From the NCBI RefSeq assembly GCF_900168295.1, contig NZ_FVZL01000014.1:34709-98708 (forward strand): a stretch of DNA of 64,000 nt, written 5' to 3'. The translations under genes were made by a program, and so were the position numbers. Positions 27,212-35,839 of this stretch are shown one piece after another (position 1 is the stretch's first letter; every line of letters starts with the position of its first letter). The DNA comes from Arthrobacter sp. P2b (GTDB taxonomy: Bacteria; Actinomycetota; Actinomycetes; Actinomycetales; Micrococcaceae). A model generated the notes under the pieces. That model was not told where the DNA came from. It was given only the letters and a program-made list of their open reading frames with translations, and searched no databases.

Positions 27212-27240
27212 GAATACACGCATTTCAAATGCTTGTATTC
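27212..27240. promoter_or_regulatory. Putative NsrR operator for hmp
   Basis: A 29-bp palindrome: GAATACACGCATTT, a central C, then AAATGCTTGTATTC; 13 of 14 pairs match. The GCATTT-N-AAATGC core and overall size agree with NsrR sites in other bacteria. It lies 45 bases upstream of the hmp start, covering the expected promoter. Confidence 0.8.
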
Positions 27241-27285
27241 GTGACTGGCCGGACGAAGGCCCCGGCCGCTATCTCAGGAGTCCGT

Positions 27286-28446
27286 ATGCTCTCGGAAAAG
27301 TCCCGCCCCGTCATTGAAGCCACCCTTCCGCTGGTCGGGTCGCGGATCGGCGCGATCACGCCCAAGTTCTACTCCCGCCTTTTTGCGGCCCACACCGAAT
27401 TGCTGGACGGACTTTTCAGCCGCTCCAACCAGCGGTCAGGCAACCAGCAGCAGGCACTGGCAGGCAGCATTGCGGCGTTCGCGGGCCACCTGCTCAGCAA
27501 CCCGGGCACGCTCCCTGAGGCCGTCCTGTCCCGCATCGCGCACAAGCACGCTTCCCTGGGCATCACCGAGCCGCAGTACCAGGTGGTCTACGAGCACCTG
27601 TTCGCCGCCATCGCCGAGGACCTCGCCGAGGTCATCACACCGGAGATCGCCGAAGCCTGGACCGAGGTTTACTGGCTGATGGCCGATGCCCTGGTCAAGA
27701 TCGAAAAGGGGCTGTACGCCAGCCAGGCCAATGACCGGATGTGGACGCCTTGGCGGGTTGCGGCCAAGACGCCGGCCGGCACGGGTGCCATGACCTTCAC
27801 GCTGGAGCCGGCGGACGATACGCCGGTCACCGCGGCGCTCCCGGGCCAGTACATCAGCGTCAAGGTAGTCCTGCCCGAAGGCCTGCGGCAGGTCCGCCAG
27901 TATTCCCTGTCCGCGGACGCCGGCAGCAGCCGCACCTTCACCACCAAGCTGGACGACGGCGGCGAGGTCTCCCCCGTGCTTCACAACAATGTACAGGTGG
28001 GCGACATCCTCGAGATCTCCAACCCGTACGGGGAGATCACCCTCAAGGACGGCGACGGGCCGGTGGTCCTGGCCTCCGCCGGAATCGGCTGCACCCCCAC
28101 GGCATCCATCCTGCGTTCGCTCGCCGAGGCCGGAACGGACCGGCAGGTCCTGGTGCTGCACGCCGAAAGTACTCTGGACAGCTGGGCCCTGCGCGGCCAG
28201 ATGACGGCTGACGTGCAGCGCCTGGACAGTGCCCAACTCCAGCTGTGGCTGGAAAAGCCTGAGGCGGGCGCCCGGGAGGGCTTCATGTCACTGCGGGAAG
28301 TGGACCTGCCGGCCGACGCATCCCTCTATCTCTGCGGGCCGCTGCCCTTCATGAAGAGCATCCGCAACGAGGCCATCAACGCCGGCATCCCGGCCACCCG
28401 GATCCACTACGAAGTCTTCGGACCGGACATCTGGCTGGCCAGCTGA
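27286..28446 (+). CDS. hmp: Flavohemoglobin, nitric oxide dioxygenase
   Basis: 386 residues; oxidises NO to nitrate using O2 and NAD(P)H. The globin domain (1-140) has B10 tyrosine Y29 in FYSRLF, distal glutamines in NQQQAL (53-58) and proximal H88 in AHKHASLGI. The FAD domain (about 145-255) has RQYSLS. The NAD domain has SAGIGCTPTASIL and ends YEVFGPDIW. The ATG at 27286 has AGGAG 5 bases upstream, which excludes the longer frame from 27229. Expected to be derepressed by NO through NsrR. Confidence 0.95.
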   Translation: MLSEKSRPVIEATLPLVGSRIGAITPKFYSRLFAAHTELLDGLFSRSNQRSGNQQQALAGSIAAFAGHLLSNPGTLPEAVLSRIAHKHASLGITEPQYQVVYEHLFAAIAEDLAEVITPEIAEAWTEVYWLMADALVKIEKGLYASQANDRMWTPWRVAAKTPAGTGAMTFTLEPADDTPVTAALPGQYISVKVVLPEGLRQVRQYSLSADAGSSRTFTTKLDDGGEVSPVLHNNVQVGDILEISNPYGEITLKDGDGPVVLASAGIGCTPTASILRSLAEAGTDRQVLVLHAESTLDSWALRGQMTADVQRLDSAQLQLWLEKPEAGAREGFMSLREVDLPADASLYLCGPLPFMKSIRNEAINAGIPATRIHYEVFGPDIWLAS

Positions 28447-28453
28447 CGTCCGC

Positions 28454-28513
28454 ATCGATTGCTCCGAAAGCGCCGTTTTGACAAGCGAAAAGGGCAATTA
28501 CGGAGCAATCGAT
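28454..28513. repeat. Palindromic element between hmp and pckG
   Basis: ATCGATTGCTCCG (28454-28466) and CGGAGCAATCGAT (28501-28513) form perfect 13-bp inverted arms around 34 bases. The interior itself has partly complementary GCCGTTTTG and CGAAAAGGGC. It resembles a REP-like intergenic palindrome rather than a simple terminator. Confidence 0.6.
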
Positions 28514-28519
28514 TGAGGA

Positions 28520-28575
28520 ACGACGACGGTCCCGCACCTTTTCGCAAAGGTGCGGGACCGTCGTCGTACTTTTTT
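28520..28575. terminator. Strong terminator between convergent hmp and pckG
   Basis: A 22-bp perfect stem, 28520-28541 with 28546-28567 (arms start ACGACGACGG and end CCGTCGTCGT), with loop TCGC. It is followed on the + strand by ACTTTTTT. This is a textbook intrinsic terminator for hmp; on the other strand it closes pckG, whose stop codon lies only a few bases away. Confidence 0.93.
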
Positions 28576-28577
28576 GG

Positions 28578-30407
28578 CTACTGGCCCAGGCGCTTCTTCA
28601 GCCCGGCGAGCTCGGACTGGAGTGCCTCGGGCAGGGAGTCGCCGAAGTTGGCGAACCATTCCTCGATGGAGGCAAGCTCGGCGGCCCACTCGGTGGGGTC
28701 AACCTTGACGGCTTCCTCAACCTGCGCCGGGGTCATGTCCAGGCCTTCGAGGTCGATGGCGTCACCGGTGGGGACGAACCCGATGGGGGTCTCCACGGCG
28801 TCGGCCTTTCCTTCGAGGCGCTCGATGGCCCACTTCAGGACGCGGGCGTTGTCGCCGAAGCCGGGCCAGGCGAAGCCGCCCTCGGAGTTCCGGCGGAACC
28901 AGTTGACCAGGAAGATCTTGGGCAGGCGCTCCGGGTTGGCCTTGGCGGACAGGTTGACCCAGTGGTTCAGGTAGTCGCCTGCGTCGTAGCCGATGAAGGG
29001 GAGCATGGCCATCGGGTCGCGGCGGACCACGCCCACCGCACCGGCTGCCGCGGCAGTGGTTTCGGAGGACAGGGTGGATCCCATGAAGATGCCGTTGGTC
29101 CAGCTGCGGGCCTCGGTGACCAGCGGGATAGTGGTCTTGCGGCGGCCGCCGAACAGGATGGCGGACAGCTCCACGCCGTTGGGGCTGTGGTATTCCTCGG
29201 CCAGCATGTCGATCTGGTCGATCGGGGTGCAGAATCGCGAGTTGGGGTGGGCGGCGGGCTTGTCCGAGTCCGGAGTCCAGGAGTTGCCCTGCCAGTCGGT
29301 CAGGTGTGCGGGGACGTCCTCGGTCATGCCCTCCCACCAGACGCCGCCGTCGTCGGTCAGCGCCACGTTGGTGAAGATGCTGTTGCCCTTGGCGATGGCG
29401 CGCATGGCGTTGGGGTTTGTGCCCCAGCCGGTGCCCGGGGCAACGCCAAAGAGACCGGCCTCGGGGTTAACGGCGCGCAGCTCGCCTTCCTTGCCGAACC
29501 GCATCCAGGTGATGTCGTCGCCGAGGGTCTCCACCTTCCAGCCCTTGATGGTGGGATCGAGCAGGGCGAGGTTGGTCTTGCCACAGGCGGAGGGGAACGC
29601 CGCGGACAGGTAGTAGGTCTTCTGCTCCGGGGAGGTGAGCTTGAGGATGAGCATGTGCTCAGCGAGCCAGCCCTCATCGTGCGCCATGACGGAGGCGATG
29701 CGCAGTGCGTAGCACTTTTTGCCCAGCAGCGCGTTTCCGCCGTAGCCGGAGCCGAAGGACCAGATGGAGCGCTCCTCCGGGAAGTGGACAATCCACTTGT
29801 CCGGGTTGCACGGCCACGGCACGTCCGCCTGGCCCGCTTCCAGCGGAGCACCCAGGGAGTGCAGCGCGGGCACGTAGAAGGCGTTCGTTTCGGTGATCCG
29901 GTTCAGGACATCGGTGCCGATGCGGGCCATGATGCGCATGGAGGCAACAACGTAGGCGCTGTCCGTGATTTCGACGCCGAACTTCGGGTCTTCTGCGTCG
30001 AGGTGGCCCATGACGAACGGGATGACGTACATGGTGCGGCCGCGCATGCAGCCGGCGAACAGCCCGCGAAGCTTGTCCTTCATCTCGGCCGGGGGCATCC
30101 AGTTGTTGGTGAAGCCGGCGTCGTGCCTGTTTTCGGAGCAGATGAAGGTCTGCTCCTCAACCCGGGCGACGTCAGCGGGGTCCGAGAAGGCGGCGAAGGA
30201 GTTCGGGAACAACTCCTGGTTCAGCCGGGTCAGGGTGCCGGCTGCAACAAGCTCATCGGTGAGACGGGTGTTTTCCTCTTCGGACCCGTCAACCCAGTAG
30301 ATGCGGTCCGGCTGCGTAAGCTCAGCAACCTCTTCGACCCATGCCAGCAGACCGGCATGTGTGGTGGGTGCATTCTCAAGCAGCGGCTTCTGCGCCAGAT
30401 CGCCCAT
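28578..30407 (-). CDS. pckG: Phosphoenolpyruvate carboxykinase (GTP)
   Basis: 609 residues; converts oxaloacetate and GTP to PEP, CO2 and GDP, the first step of gluconeogenesis from organic acids. Family marks: RTMYVIPFVMGH, HFPEERSIWSFGSGYGGNALLGKK, the kinase loop FPSACGKTNLALL (about 275-287), EAGLFGVAPGTGWGTNPNAM and the nucleotide-binding FGGRRK. The ATG at 30407 is chosen because GAGGAAGGG precedes it; a frame to 30431 exists. A palindrome and a CRP-like site lie upstream. Confidence 0.96.
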   Translation of the reverse strand: MGDLAQKPLLENAPTTHAGLLAWVEEVAELTQPDRIYWVDGSEEENTRLTDELVAAGTLTRLNQELFPNSFAAFSDPADVARVEEQTFICSENRHDAGFTNNWMPPAEMKDKLRGLFAGCMRGRTMYVIPFVMGHLDAEDPKFGVEITDSAYVVASMRIMARIGTDVLNRITETNAFYVPALHSLGAPLEAGQADVPWPCNPDKWIVHFPEERSIWSFGSGYGGNALLGKKCYALRIASVMAHDEGWLAEHMLILKLTSPEQKTYYLSAAFPSACGKTNLALLDPTIKGWKVETLGDDITWMRFGKEGELRAVNPEAGLFGVAPGTGWGTNPNAMRAIAKGNSIFTNVALTDDGGVWWEGMTEDVPAHLTDWQGNSWTPDSDKPAAHPNSRFCTPIDQIDMLAEEYHSPNGVELSAILFGGRRKTTIPLVTEARSWTNGIFMGSTLSSETTAAAAGAVGVVRRDPMAMLPFIGYDAGDYLNHWVNLSAKANPERLPKIFLVNWFRRNSEGGFAWPGFGDNARVLKWAIERLEGKADAVETPIGFVPTGDAIDLEGLDMTPAQVEEAVKVDPTEWAAELASIEEWFANFGDSLPEALQSELAGLKKRLGQ

Positions 30408-30450
30408 TGCGGTTCCCTTCCTCGGGTTCATCGGTGTGTCCTAAATGCTA

Positions 30451-30462
30451 TGGTCCGGACCA
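30451..30462. promoter_or_regulatory. 12-bp palindrome upstream of pckG
   Basis: TGGTCCGGACCA is a perfect palindrome 44 bases upstream of the pckG start. The TGGTC-n-GACCA pattern resembles GntR/FCD operators, but no such regulator lies nearby. Confidence 0.45.
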
Positions 30463-30556
30463 CTGCCGTTTTTTGGGAGCATGCTTAGGGAATCTGCAGC
30501 TTCAGACGGGAATCCGCGTAAATCCAAGGAATACTTGCTGGAAATAGGTCGATTAA

Positions 30557-30570
30557 GTGACGAAGGTCAC
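30557..30570. promoter_or_regulatory. CRP/GlxR-like site upstream of pckG
   Basis: GTGA-CGAAGG-TCAC matches the GTGA-N6-TCAC pattern of CRP/GlxR operators with all eight arm bases. It lies 150 bases upstream of pckG, and PEP carboxykinase genes are often under cAMP-dependent carbon control. Position relative to the promoter is unknown. Confidence 0.5.
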
Positions 30571-30684
30571 CTATACCGGTCTAGTCGTGCAGATTACATG
30601 CCTTTCGATTTGGCACTACGGCCAACCCTCGCGTAAAGTAATTCGAGGTTCAGGGAGAGCGGTTCTTCTCCAGGAACACGAGAT

Positions 30685-30758
<74 letters not shown>

Positions 30759-30763
30759 CAGAC

Positions 30764-30802
30764 AAGGTCCGCACCGGTTCGCCGGTGCGGACCTTTTGTT
30801 TT
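30764..30802 (+). terminator. Terminator after tRNA-Arg
   Basis: A perfect 14-bp stem, AAGGTCCGCACCGG and CCGGTGCGGACCTT, capped by a stable TTCG tetraloop and followed by TTGTTTT. It starts 5 bases after the tRNA. Confidence 0.93.
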
Positions 30803-30876
30803 AAGTTTTGTTACCGCCTCCCGGGCTGGCCGCCAACCCGCGCTTCCCGCCCCACCTCCGGGCGTAGGCTTTCCCC

Positions 30877-32331
30877 ATGACGCCCCAGCCTGTTGAACGC
30901 GAATTTGATGTTGTGGTGATCGGCGCAGGCGCCGTGGGGGAAAACGTCGCCGACCGGGTTGTGCAGGGCGGACTGACCGCTGTGCTGGTGGAGGCGGAGC
31001 TGGTGGGCGGCGAATGCTCCTACTGGGCATGCATGCCGTCGAAGGCAATGCTCCGGCCCGGCACCGCCCTGCACGGAGCACAGACCACGCCCGGAGCCAA
31101 GGAAGCGGTCACCCGTACACTGGACGCCGCCGCCGTCCTGAAGCGCAGGGATTACTTCACCGCCAACTGGCAGGACGACAGCCAGGTTTCGTGGGTCAAG
31201 GAGACCGGGATCGAACTGGTGCGCGGCCACGGCTGGCTCACGGCGCCGAAAATGGTCGAGGTGGCGGGGCTGGACGGCACGTCGCACCAACTGCAGGCAC
31301 GTCATGCAGTAGTCCTGGCCACCGGTGCCATGCCCACCATGCCTCCCATCGAGGGACTGCAGGACGTGCAGGTGTGGGGCACCCGCGAAGCCACGTCGGC
31401 CAGTGAGGTCCCGGAACGGCTTGCCGTACTGGGCGGCGGCGTGGCAGGCACCGAGCTGGCCCAGGCCTTCGCCCGGCTGGGATCAGCCGTGACCCTCGTC
31501 GCGCGCAGCGGACTGCTCGGAAACTTCCCCCGGGAGGCTGCCGGCCTGGTGGCGGCCGGCCTGCGTGCGGACGGCGTGGAGCTGCGCCTCGATACAGCCA
31601 CGGAGCGCATCAGCGGGAACGACGACGGCACGTTCAGCCTCGAGCTGGGCGACGGAACCACCCTCACCGTGGACAAGGTCCTGGTATCCACCGGCCGGCA
31701 TCCTGCCCTGGAAGGCCTTGGCCTGGAGAGCGTCGGCTTCGAACCGGACGGGCACGGCCGACTTGTCCTGGCTACGGACGAGTCCGGCCTGGTGCGCGGA
31801 ACTCCCGGAGATGAACCCTGGCTCTACGCGGTGGGGGACGCCGCCGGAAAGAACCTCTTCACCCACCAGGGGAAGTACGAGGCCCGCGCCACCGGCGATG
31901 CCATCGCCGCGCGGGCAAAGGGAGAACTTGAAGGCACGCCGGGCGCCTGGAGCCGGTACGCGCAGACGGCCAACCAGCACGCCGTGCCGAGCGTCGTTTT
32001 CACCGACCCCGAACTGGCCTCCGTGGGCAGGACCCTGGAGAAGGCGCGGAACGACGGGTACAACGCCTCCTCCGTGGAGCTTCCCATCCAGGTTGCCGGA
32101 TCGTCACTGCACTCAGAGAACTACGAAGGCTGGGCCCAGCTGGTGGTGGACGAGGAACGGAGGGTGCTCCTCGGTGCTACCTTCGCCGGACCCGACGTGG
32201 CCGAACTGCTGCACGCCGCCACGATCGCCGTGGTGGGTGAGGTTCCGCTCGACCGTCTGTGGCACGCCGTCCCCTCCTACCCCACCATCAGCGAGGTATG
32301 GCTGCGTCTTTTGGAGAAGTACGGCCTCTAG
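30877..32331 (+). CDS. Flavin disulfide oxidoreductase (dihydrolipoamide dehydrogenase-like)
   Basis: 484 residues. FAD site VVIGAGAVGENVADR (13-27); redox cysteines C47 and C52 in GGECSYWACMPSK; NAD(P) site VLGGGVAGTELAQAF; second FAD motif YAVGDAAGKNLFTHQGKYEA; C-terminal dimerisation domain. The usual active-site HPT-x-x-E is YPTISE, so Tyr replaces the catalytic His. A true lipoamide or mercuric reductase role is therefore doubtful. Related actinobacterial proteins act as quinone or disulfide reductases. It stands alone after the tRNA-Arg terminator. Confidence 0.88.
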   Translation: MTPQPVEREFDVVVIGAGAVGENVADRVVQGGLTAVLVEAELVGGECSYWACMPSKAMLRPGTALHGAQTTPGAKEAVTRTLDAAAVLKRRDYFTANWQDDSQVSWVKETGIELVRGHGWLTAPKMVEVAGLDGTSHQLQARHAVVLATGAMPTMPPIEGLQDVQVWGTREATSASEVPERLAVLGGGVAGTELAQAFARLGSAVTLVARSGLLGNFPREAAGLVAAGLRADGVELRLDTATERISGNDDGTFSLELGDGTTLTVDKVLVSTGRHPALEGLGLESVGFEPDGHGRLVLATDESGLVRGTPGDEPWLYAVGDAAGKNLFTHQGKYEARATGDAIAARAKGELEGTPGAWSRYAQTANQHAVPSVVFTDPELASVGRTLEKARNDGYNASSVELPIQVAGSSLHSENYEGWAQLVVDEERRVLLGATFAGPDVAELLHAATIAVVGEVPLDRLWHAVPSYPTISEVWLRLLEKYGL

Positions 32332-32342
32332 GACCTATTTGT

Positions 32343-32356
32343 ACTGACTGGTCAGT
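32343..32356. promoter_or_regulatory. Putative TetR operator
   Basis: ACTGAC-TG-GTCAGT: perfect 6-bp inverted arms around 2 bases, 42 bases upstream of the TTG start of the next operon. The TGAC..GTCA form is typical of TetR operators, and the third gene of this operon encodes a TetR protein. Confidence 0.65.
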
Positions 32357-32397
32357 TTAGCTAGGCTGGAAGCAGATGCATTCTGTGAAAGGCAACC

Positions 32398-33114
32398 TTG
32401 CTCTCAGCACACCAGCTTCACGTCAAAGGCCGCCGCGATCCCCTGCTTCCCCCCACCTCACTCCAGGTCAGCCGTGGCGAACTGCTGCTTGTGACCGGGG
32501 GCCGGCAGGACCAGCGGACATCCCTCTCCCTCGTTCTCAGCGGCAGGATGAAGGCCAGCAGCGGCCTCATCAGCTGGGACAACCAGCAGCGCGTCAGGCC
32601 CCTTCGGCTGGCCAGTGCGCTGGTGGACTCCCCCGGGGTCAATGAACCCGAGCAGCACCTGAGTGTCCGTGACCTGGTGACGGAGGACCTTGCCCTGGTG
32701 CCGCGCCGCTACCGGGGAGCCCTCCTCAGCAAGCCGTGGCTCAAAGTGAACAGCTTCGAGGACATCGCGGACCTTTGGACGGAGCAGCTGGCGCCCGGCA
32801 GGCGCCTGGAACTTTTGACGGCGCTGGCGCTGGCCAACCCCCGCACGGACCTGCTGGTTGTCGACTCCCCAGACCGGCACAGCGCGGACGACGGCGACTG
32901 GCTGCCGCGGCTGCAGCGTTTGGCGTCCGACGGCGGCAGGCAACTTGCCGTCGTCGCTGCGGTCAGTGCCCTCCCGCCGTCGTGGACGGGGCCCACCGCC
33001 GCGATCGGCAATGCCGTCCAGCACCAGCCCGCACGGCAGGCAGAACAGCAGCGGGGCGCCACGGTCCAGCCGGACAACCAGGACACCGAACTCGAAACAG
33101 AGGTTGCCAAGTGA
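32398..33114 (+). CDS. Degenerate ABC-type ATPase of the YhgE/Pip operon
   Basis: 238 residues from TTG 32398 with GAAAGG 5 bases upstream. The fold is ABC-like: an N-terminal antenna, GELLLVTG followed by a P-loop position, RLELLTALALANPRTDLLVVDSPD matching the region from signature to Walker B, and a C-terminal AAVSALPPSW. The catalytic elements are eroded: the P-loop reads GGRQDQRTS (residues 34-42), with Q39 and R40 in place of Gly-Lys; there is no LSGGQ; and Walker B ends DS instead of DE. It probably binds little or no ATP and may be a scaffold. It overlaps the YhgE-like gene (GTGA). Confidence 0.75.
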   Translation: MLSAHQLHVKGRRDPLLPPTSLQVSRGELLLVTGGRQDQRTSLSLVLSGRMKASSGLISWDNQQRVRPLRLASALVDSPGVNEPEQHLSVRDLVTEDLALVPRRYRGALLSKPWLKVNSFEDIADLWTEQLAPGRRLELLTALALANPRTDLLVVDSPDRHSADDGDWLPRLQRLASDGGRQLAVVAAVSALPPSWTGPTAAIGNAVQHQPARQAEQQRGATVQPDNQDTELETEVAK

Positions 33115-35147
33115 CCGTACTGCGGCTGGCCCGCTCAGAACTCAAGCGCATGACCGGCGGCCTGCTGCCCAAGCTGACAATCCTTGCCCTGACCATGGTG
33201 CCGCTCTTGTACGGCGCCGTGTACCTGTACGCCAACTGGGATCCGTACGGCAACCTGGACCACCTGGATGCCGCCCTGGTGGTGGAGGATTCGGGCGCCA
33301 CAGCCAGCGACGGCAGCCACCTTTCGGCCGGCACCAAGGTGGCGGACAGCCTGGTGGAAGGGAACGTCTTCCACTGGGTGCCCGTGGACAGCACGGCCGA
33401 AGCCGACCAGGGCGTCAGCGACGGCAAGTACGCCTTTGCCCTGAAGATTCCGAAGGACTTTTCCGCCAACCTGGTATCGCCGGGCAGCTTCGATTCGGCC
33501 AGCAAAGCAATGCTCAACGTCACCACCAACGACGCCAACAACTACCTCCTGAGCACCATCGTGGACAAGCTGACAACGTCGGTCCACTCCACGGTGGCCA
33601 CCGAGGTGGGCGAGGAAACGGCCAACCAGCTGCTCACCGGCTTTGGCACCATCCACACCCGGATGGTCAAGGCAGCCGAAGGCGCCGGACAGCTGGCCGG
33701 CGGCGTAGCAGGCCTTCGCGACGGCACGGTCACCCTTCATGAGGGGACCGCCGGGCTCAGCAGCGGAGCATCCGAGCTGTATGCCGGACAGCTGAAGCTG
33801 CGGGACGGCGCCAACCAGCTGACCGACGGCGCCGGGCAGCTGAGCAGCGGACTGTCCACCCTCAAGGACAAGACCGCCTCGTTGCCCACCGATTCGCAGA
33901 CCCTTGCCAACGGCGCCGCACGGGTGGCCGCGGGGAACGCCCTGCTGAATACCAAGGTCCAGGACGTGGCAGCCCAGCTGGACGCCGCCGACCAGGGCCT
34001 CCGTACACGGGTCATCGAATCCAATACCCGGCTAATCGCCTCGGGCGTCCTGACCCAGGAACAGGCTGACAGCATCCTGGCCGATTTTGATGCGGTGGCA
34101 GCATCCAGCCCTGTTGCAGCGGCAAAAACCAAAATCGAGACCGACGCGGCCCAGATCCAGCAGCTGGCCGACGGCGCCGAAGCCGTCAGTGTGGGTGCCG
34201 CCCAGCTGGCCGCCAGTACGCCGGCGCTCCGGGACGCGATTCAGCAGGCGTCCGGTGGAGCCGACCAGCTGCACACCGGTGCAGCCACGCTCGCCACCGG
34301 TGGGCAGGCAGCCCTGGACGGCACCGCCGCCCTGGTGGACGGAGCGCGGAAGCTGGACGCGGGTGCAGCCCAGCTGGAGGAAGGCGCCGGCACGGCCGCG
34401 GACGGCTCACGGACCCTCGCCGACGAGATCGGCAAGGGAGCGGGGCAGGTGCCCAACCCGGATGACGCGCAAAAGAGCAACCTGTCCCGCGTCATGGCGG
34501 ACCCGGTTGCCGTCAGCAACGTCTCGCAGGCAAAAGCCGATTCGTATGGGGCGGGGCTGGCGCCGTTCTTCCTCACCCTCGCCTTGTGGATCGGCATCTT
34601 TATGCTGGTGCAGGCAATGCGCCCCATCACCCGGCGGGCGCTCGCCTCCAACGCCCCGTCCTGGAAGATCGCACTGGGCGGCTGGCTCCCCTTCCTTGCC
34701 GTTTCCGTGGTGCAGGCCACCCTCCTGACCCTGGTGGTGAACCTGGCCCTCGGCCTGAACCCGGCCCACCCGGTCCTGACGTGGCTCTTTATGCTGGCTG
34801 CAGCCATGGCCTTCAGCGCCATCATCCAGGGCGTGGTGGCGCTGCTGGGCTCACCCGGCAAACTGGTGGTGCTGATCCTGCTGGTGCTCCAACTGGTGTC
34901 CTCCGGCGGAACATTCCCCTGGCAGACCACTCCGCAGCCCCTCCACGTGATCCACGAAATCCTGCCCATGGGCTACGTGGTCACGGGCATGAGGCACCTG
35001 ATTTACGGCGCCGACCTTTCCATGATTGTTCCCACGGTGGCCGGGCTCCTGGGCTACACCCTGCTGGGCACGGTCCTGTCCACGCTGGCCGTCCGCAAGA
35101 ACAAGTACTGGACCCTGAAGACGCTTAAACCGGAGATCGCGGTATGA
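33111..35147 (+). CDS. YhgE/Pip-family membrane protein
   Basis: 678 residues from GTG 33111, inside the stop of the previous gene. The N-terminal anchor LTILALTMVPLLYGAVYLYANWDPYGNLD is diagnostic of YhgE/Pip (phage infection protein and ESX-like accessory exporters). A long extracytoplasmic region (about 45-480) has repeated GA-x-x-L-x-x-GA stretches (KLRDGANQLTDGAGQLSSG and similar) likely to form coiled coils. Five or six C-terminal membrane segments, related to ABC-2 permeases, follow. It probably works as an exporter or envelope assembly factor with the degenerate ATPase and under the TetR protein. Confidence 0.9.
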   Translation: MTVLRLARSELKRMTGGLLPKLTILALTMVPLLYGAVYLYANWDPYGNLDHLDAALVVEDSGATASDGSHLSAGTKVADSLVEGNVFHWVPVDSTAEADQGVSDGKYAFALKIPKDFSANLVSPGSFDSASKAMLNVTTNDANNYLLSTIVDKLTTSVHSTVATEVGEETANQLLTGFGTIHTRMVKAAEGAGQLAGGVAGLRDGTVTLHEGTAGLSSGASELYAGQLKLRDGANQLTDGAGQLSSGLSTLKDKTASLPTDSQTLANGAARVAAGNALLNTKVQDVAAQLDAADQGLRTRVIESNTRLIASGVLTQEQADSILADFDAVAASSPVAAAKTKIETDAAQIQQLADGAEAVSVGAAQLAASTPALRDAIQQASGGADQLHTGAATLATGGQAALDGTAALVDGARKLDAGAAQLEEGAGTAADGSRTLADEIGKGAGQVPNPDDAQKSNLSRVMADPVAVSNVSQAKADSYGAGLAPFFLTLALWIGIFMLVQAMRPITRRALASNAPSWKIALGGWLPFLAVSVVQATLLTLVVNLALGLNPAHPVLTWLFMLAAAMAFSAIIQGVVALLGSPGKLVVLILLVLQLVSSGGTFPWQTTPQPLHVIHEILPMGYVVTGMRHLIYGADLSMIVPTVAGLLGYTLLGTVLSTLAVRKNKYWTLKTLKPEIAV

Positions 35148-35839
35148 CCCCTATGACCCCCGGGGCACCGGCACCAAAGGGGTCGGCGCCGAAGGGACAG
35201 CGCCCGGCACGGACCACCGCCACCCGGCAGAAGCTTTTCGACGCCTCCATGGCACTCATCGGTGAACGCGGTGCCGCCAACGTCACCGTGGACGAGATCG
35301 CCGCCGCCGCCGGAGTGTCCAAGGGCACGGTCTATTACAACTTCGGCAGCAAGTCAGAGCTCATTGCCCAGTTGCTGCGACACGGCGTGGACATCCTCAA
35401 GGCCCGCCTGCTGGGAACGGCAGAGGACGGGACAGCCGGTCCAAAGACAACCGGTCCAGGGACAACCAGAGACCCGTTGCTGGCCATGGAGGCAATGATC
35501 GGGCAGGCCATGGATTTTATGGCCGAGTATCCGTCCTTTGCACGCCTCTGGGTCAGCGAAAACTGGCGGACGCCCAGTGAATGGCAGGGTACGTTCACGG
35601 TACTGCGCGGTGAGCTGCTCGCCGTGATCGGGCAAGCGGTGGAGAGCGTGGCGAAGGCCTACCCCGTGGACGAATCGGTGTCCCGGGGCAGCCTGGAGAC
35701 GGCCATTTTTGGTGCCTGCTTCGTGGTGGGCCTGGACCGCCAGACCTACAATCCCGAGCGCACCCGTGACCAAAGCGTTGCAGCAATCATGGCCATCATG
35801 CGCGGCTACGTGCTGAAGCCGGCTGCTCCTCAGGAATGA
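35144..35839 (+). CDS. TetR-family transcriptional regulator
   Basis: 231 residues; the start overlaps the YhgE stop (ATGA). The N-terminal 20 residues are low-complexity. The helix-turn-helix is VTVDEIAAAAGVSKGTVYYNFGSKSEL (about 46-72). The C-terminal ligand domain contains FARLWVSENWRTP. Being third in the operon with an ACTGAC-N2-GTCAGT palindrome at the operon promoter, it is likely an autorepressor of the whole unit. Confidence 0.93.
   Translation: MTPMTPGAPAPKGSAPKGQRPARTTATRQKLFDASMALIGERGAANVTVDEIAAAAGVSKGTVYYNFGSKSELIAQLLRHGVDILKARLLGTAEDGTAGPKTTGPGTTRDPLLAMEAMIGQAMDFMAEYPSFARLWVSENWRTPSEWQGTFTVLRGELLAVIGQAVESVAKAYPVDESVSRGSLETAIFGACFVVGLDRQTYNPERTRDQSVAAIMAIMRGYVLKPAAPQE

Noticed and set aside
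28962..30488. 508-codon plus-strand frame
   Set aside because: Antisense to pckG; composition is that of a shadow frame.
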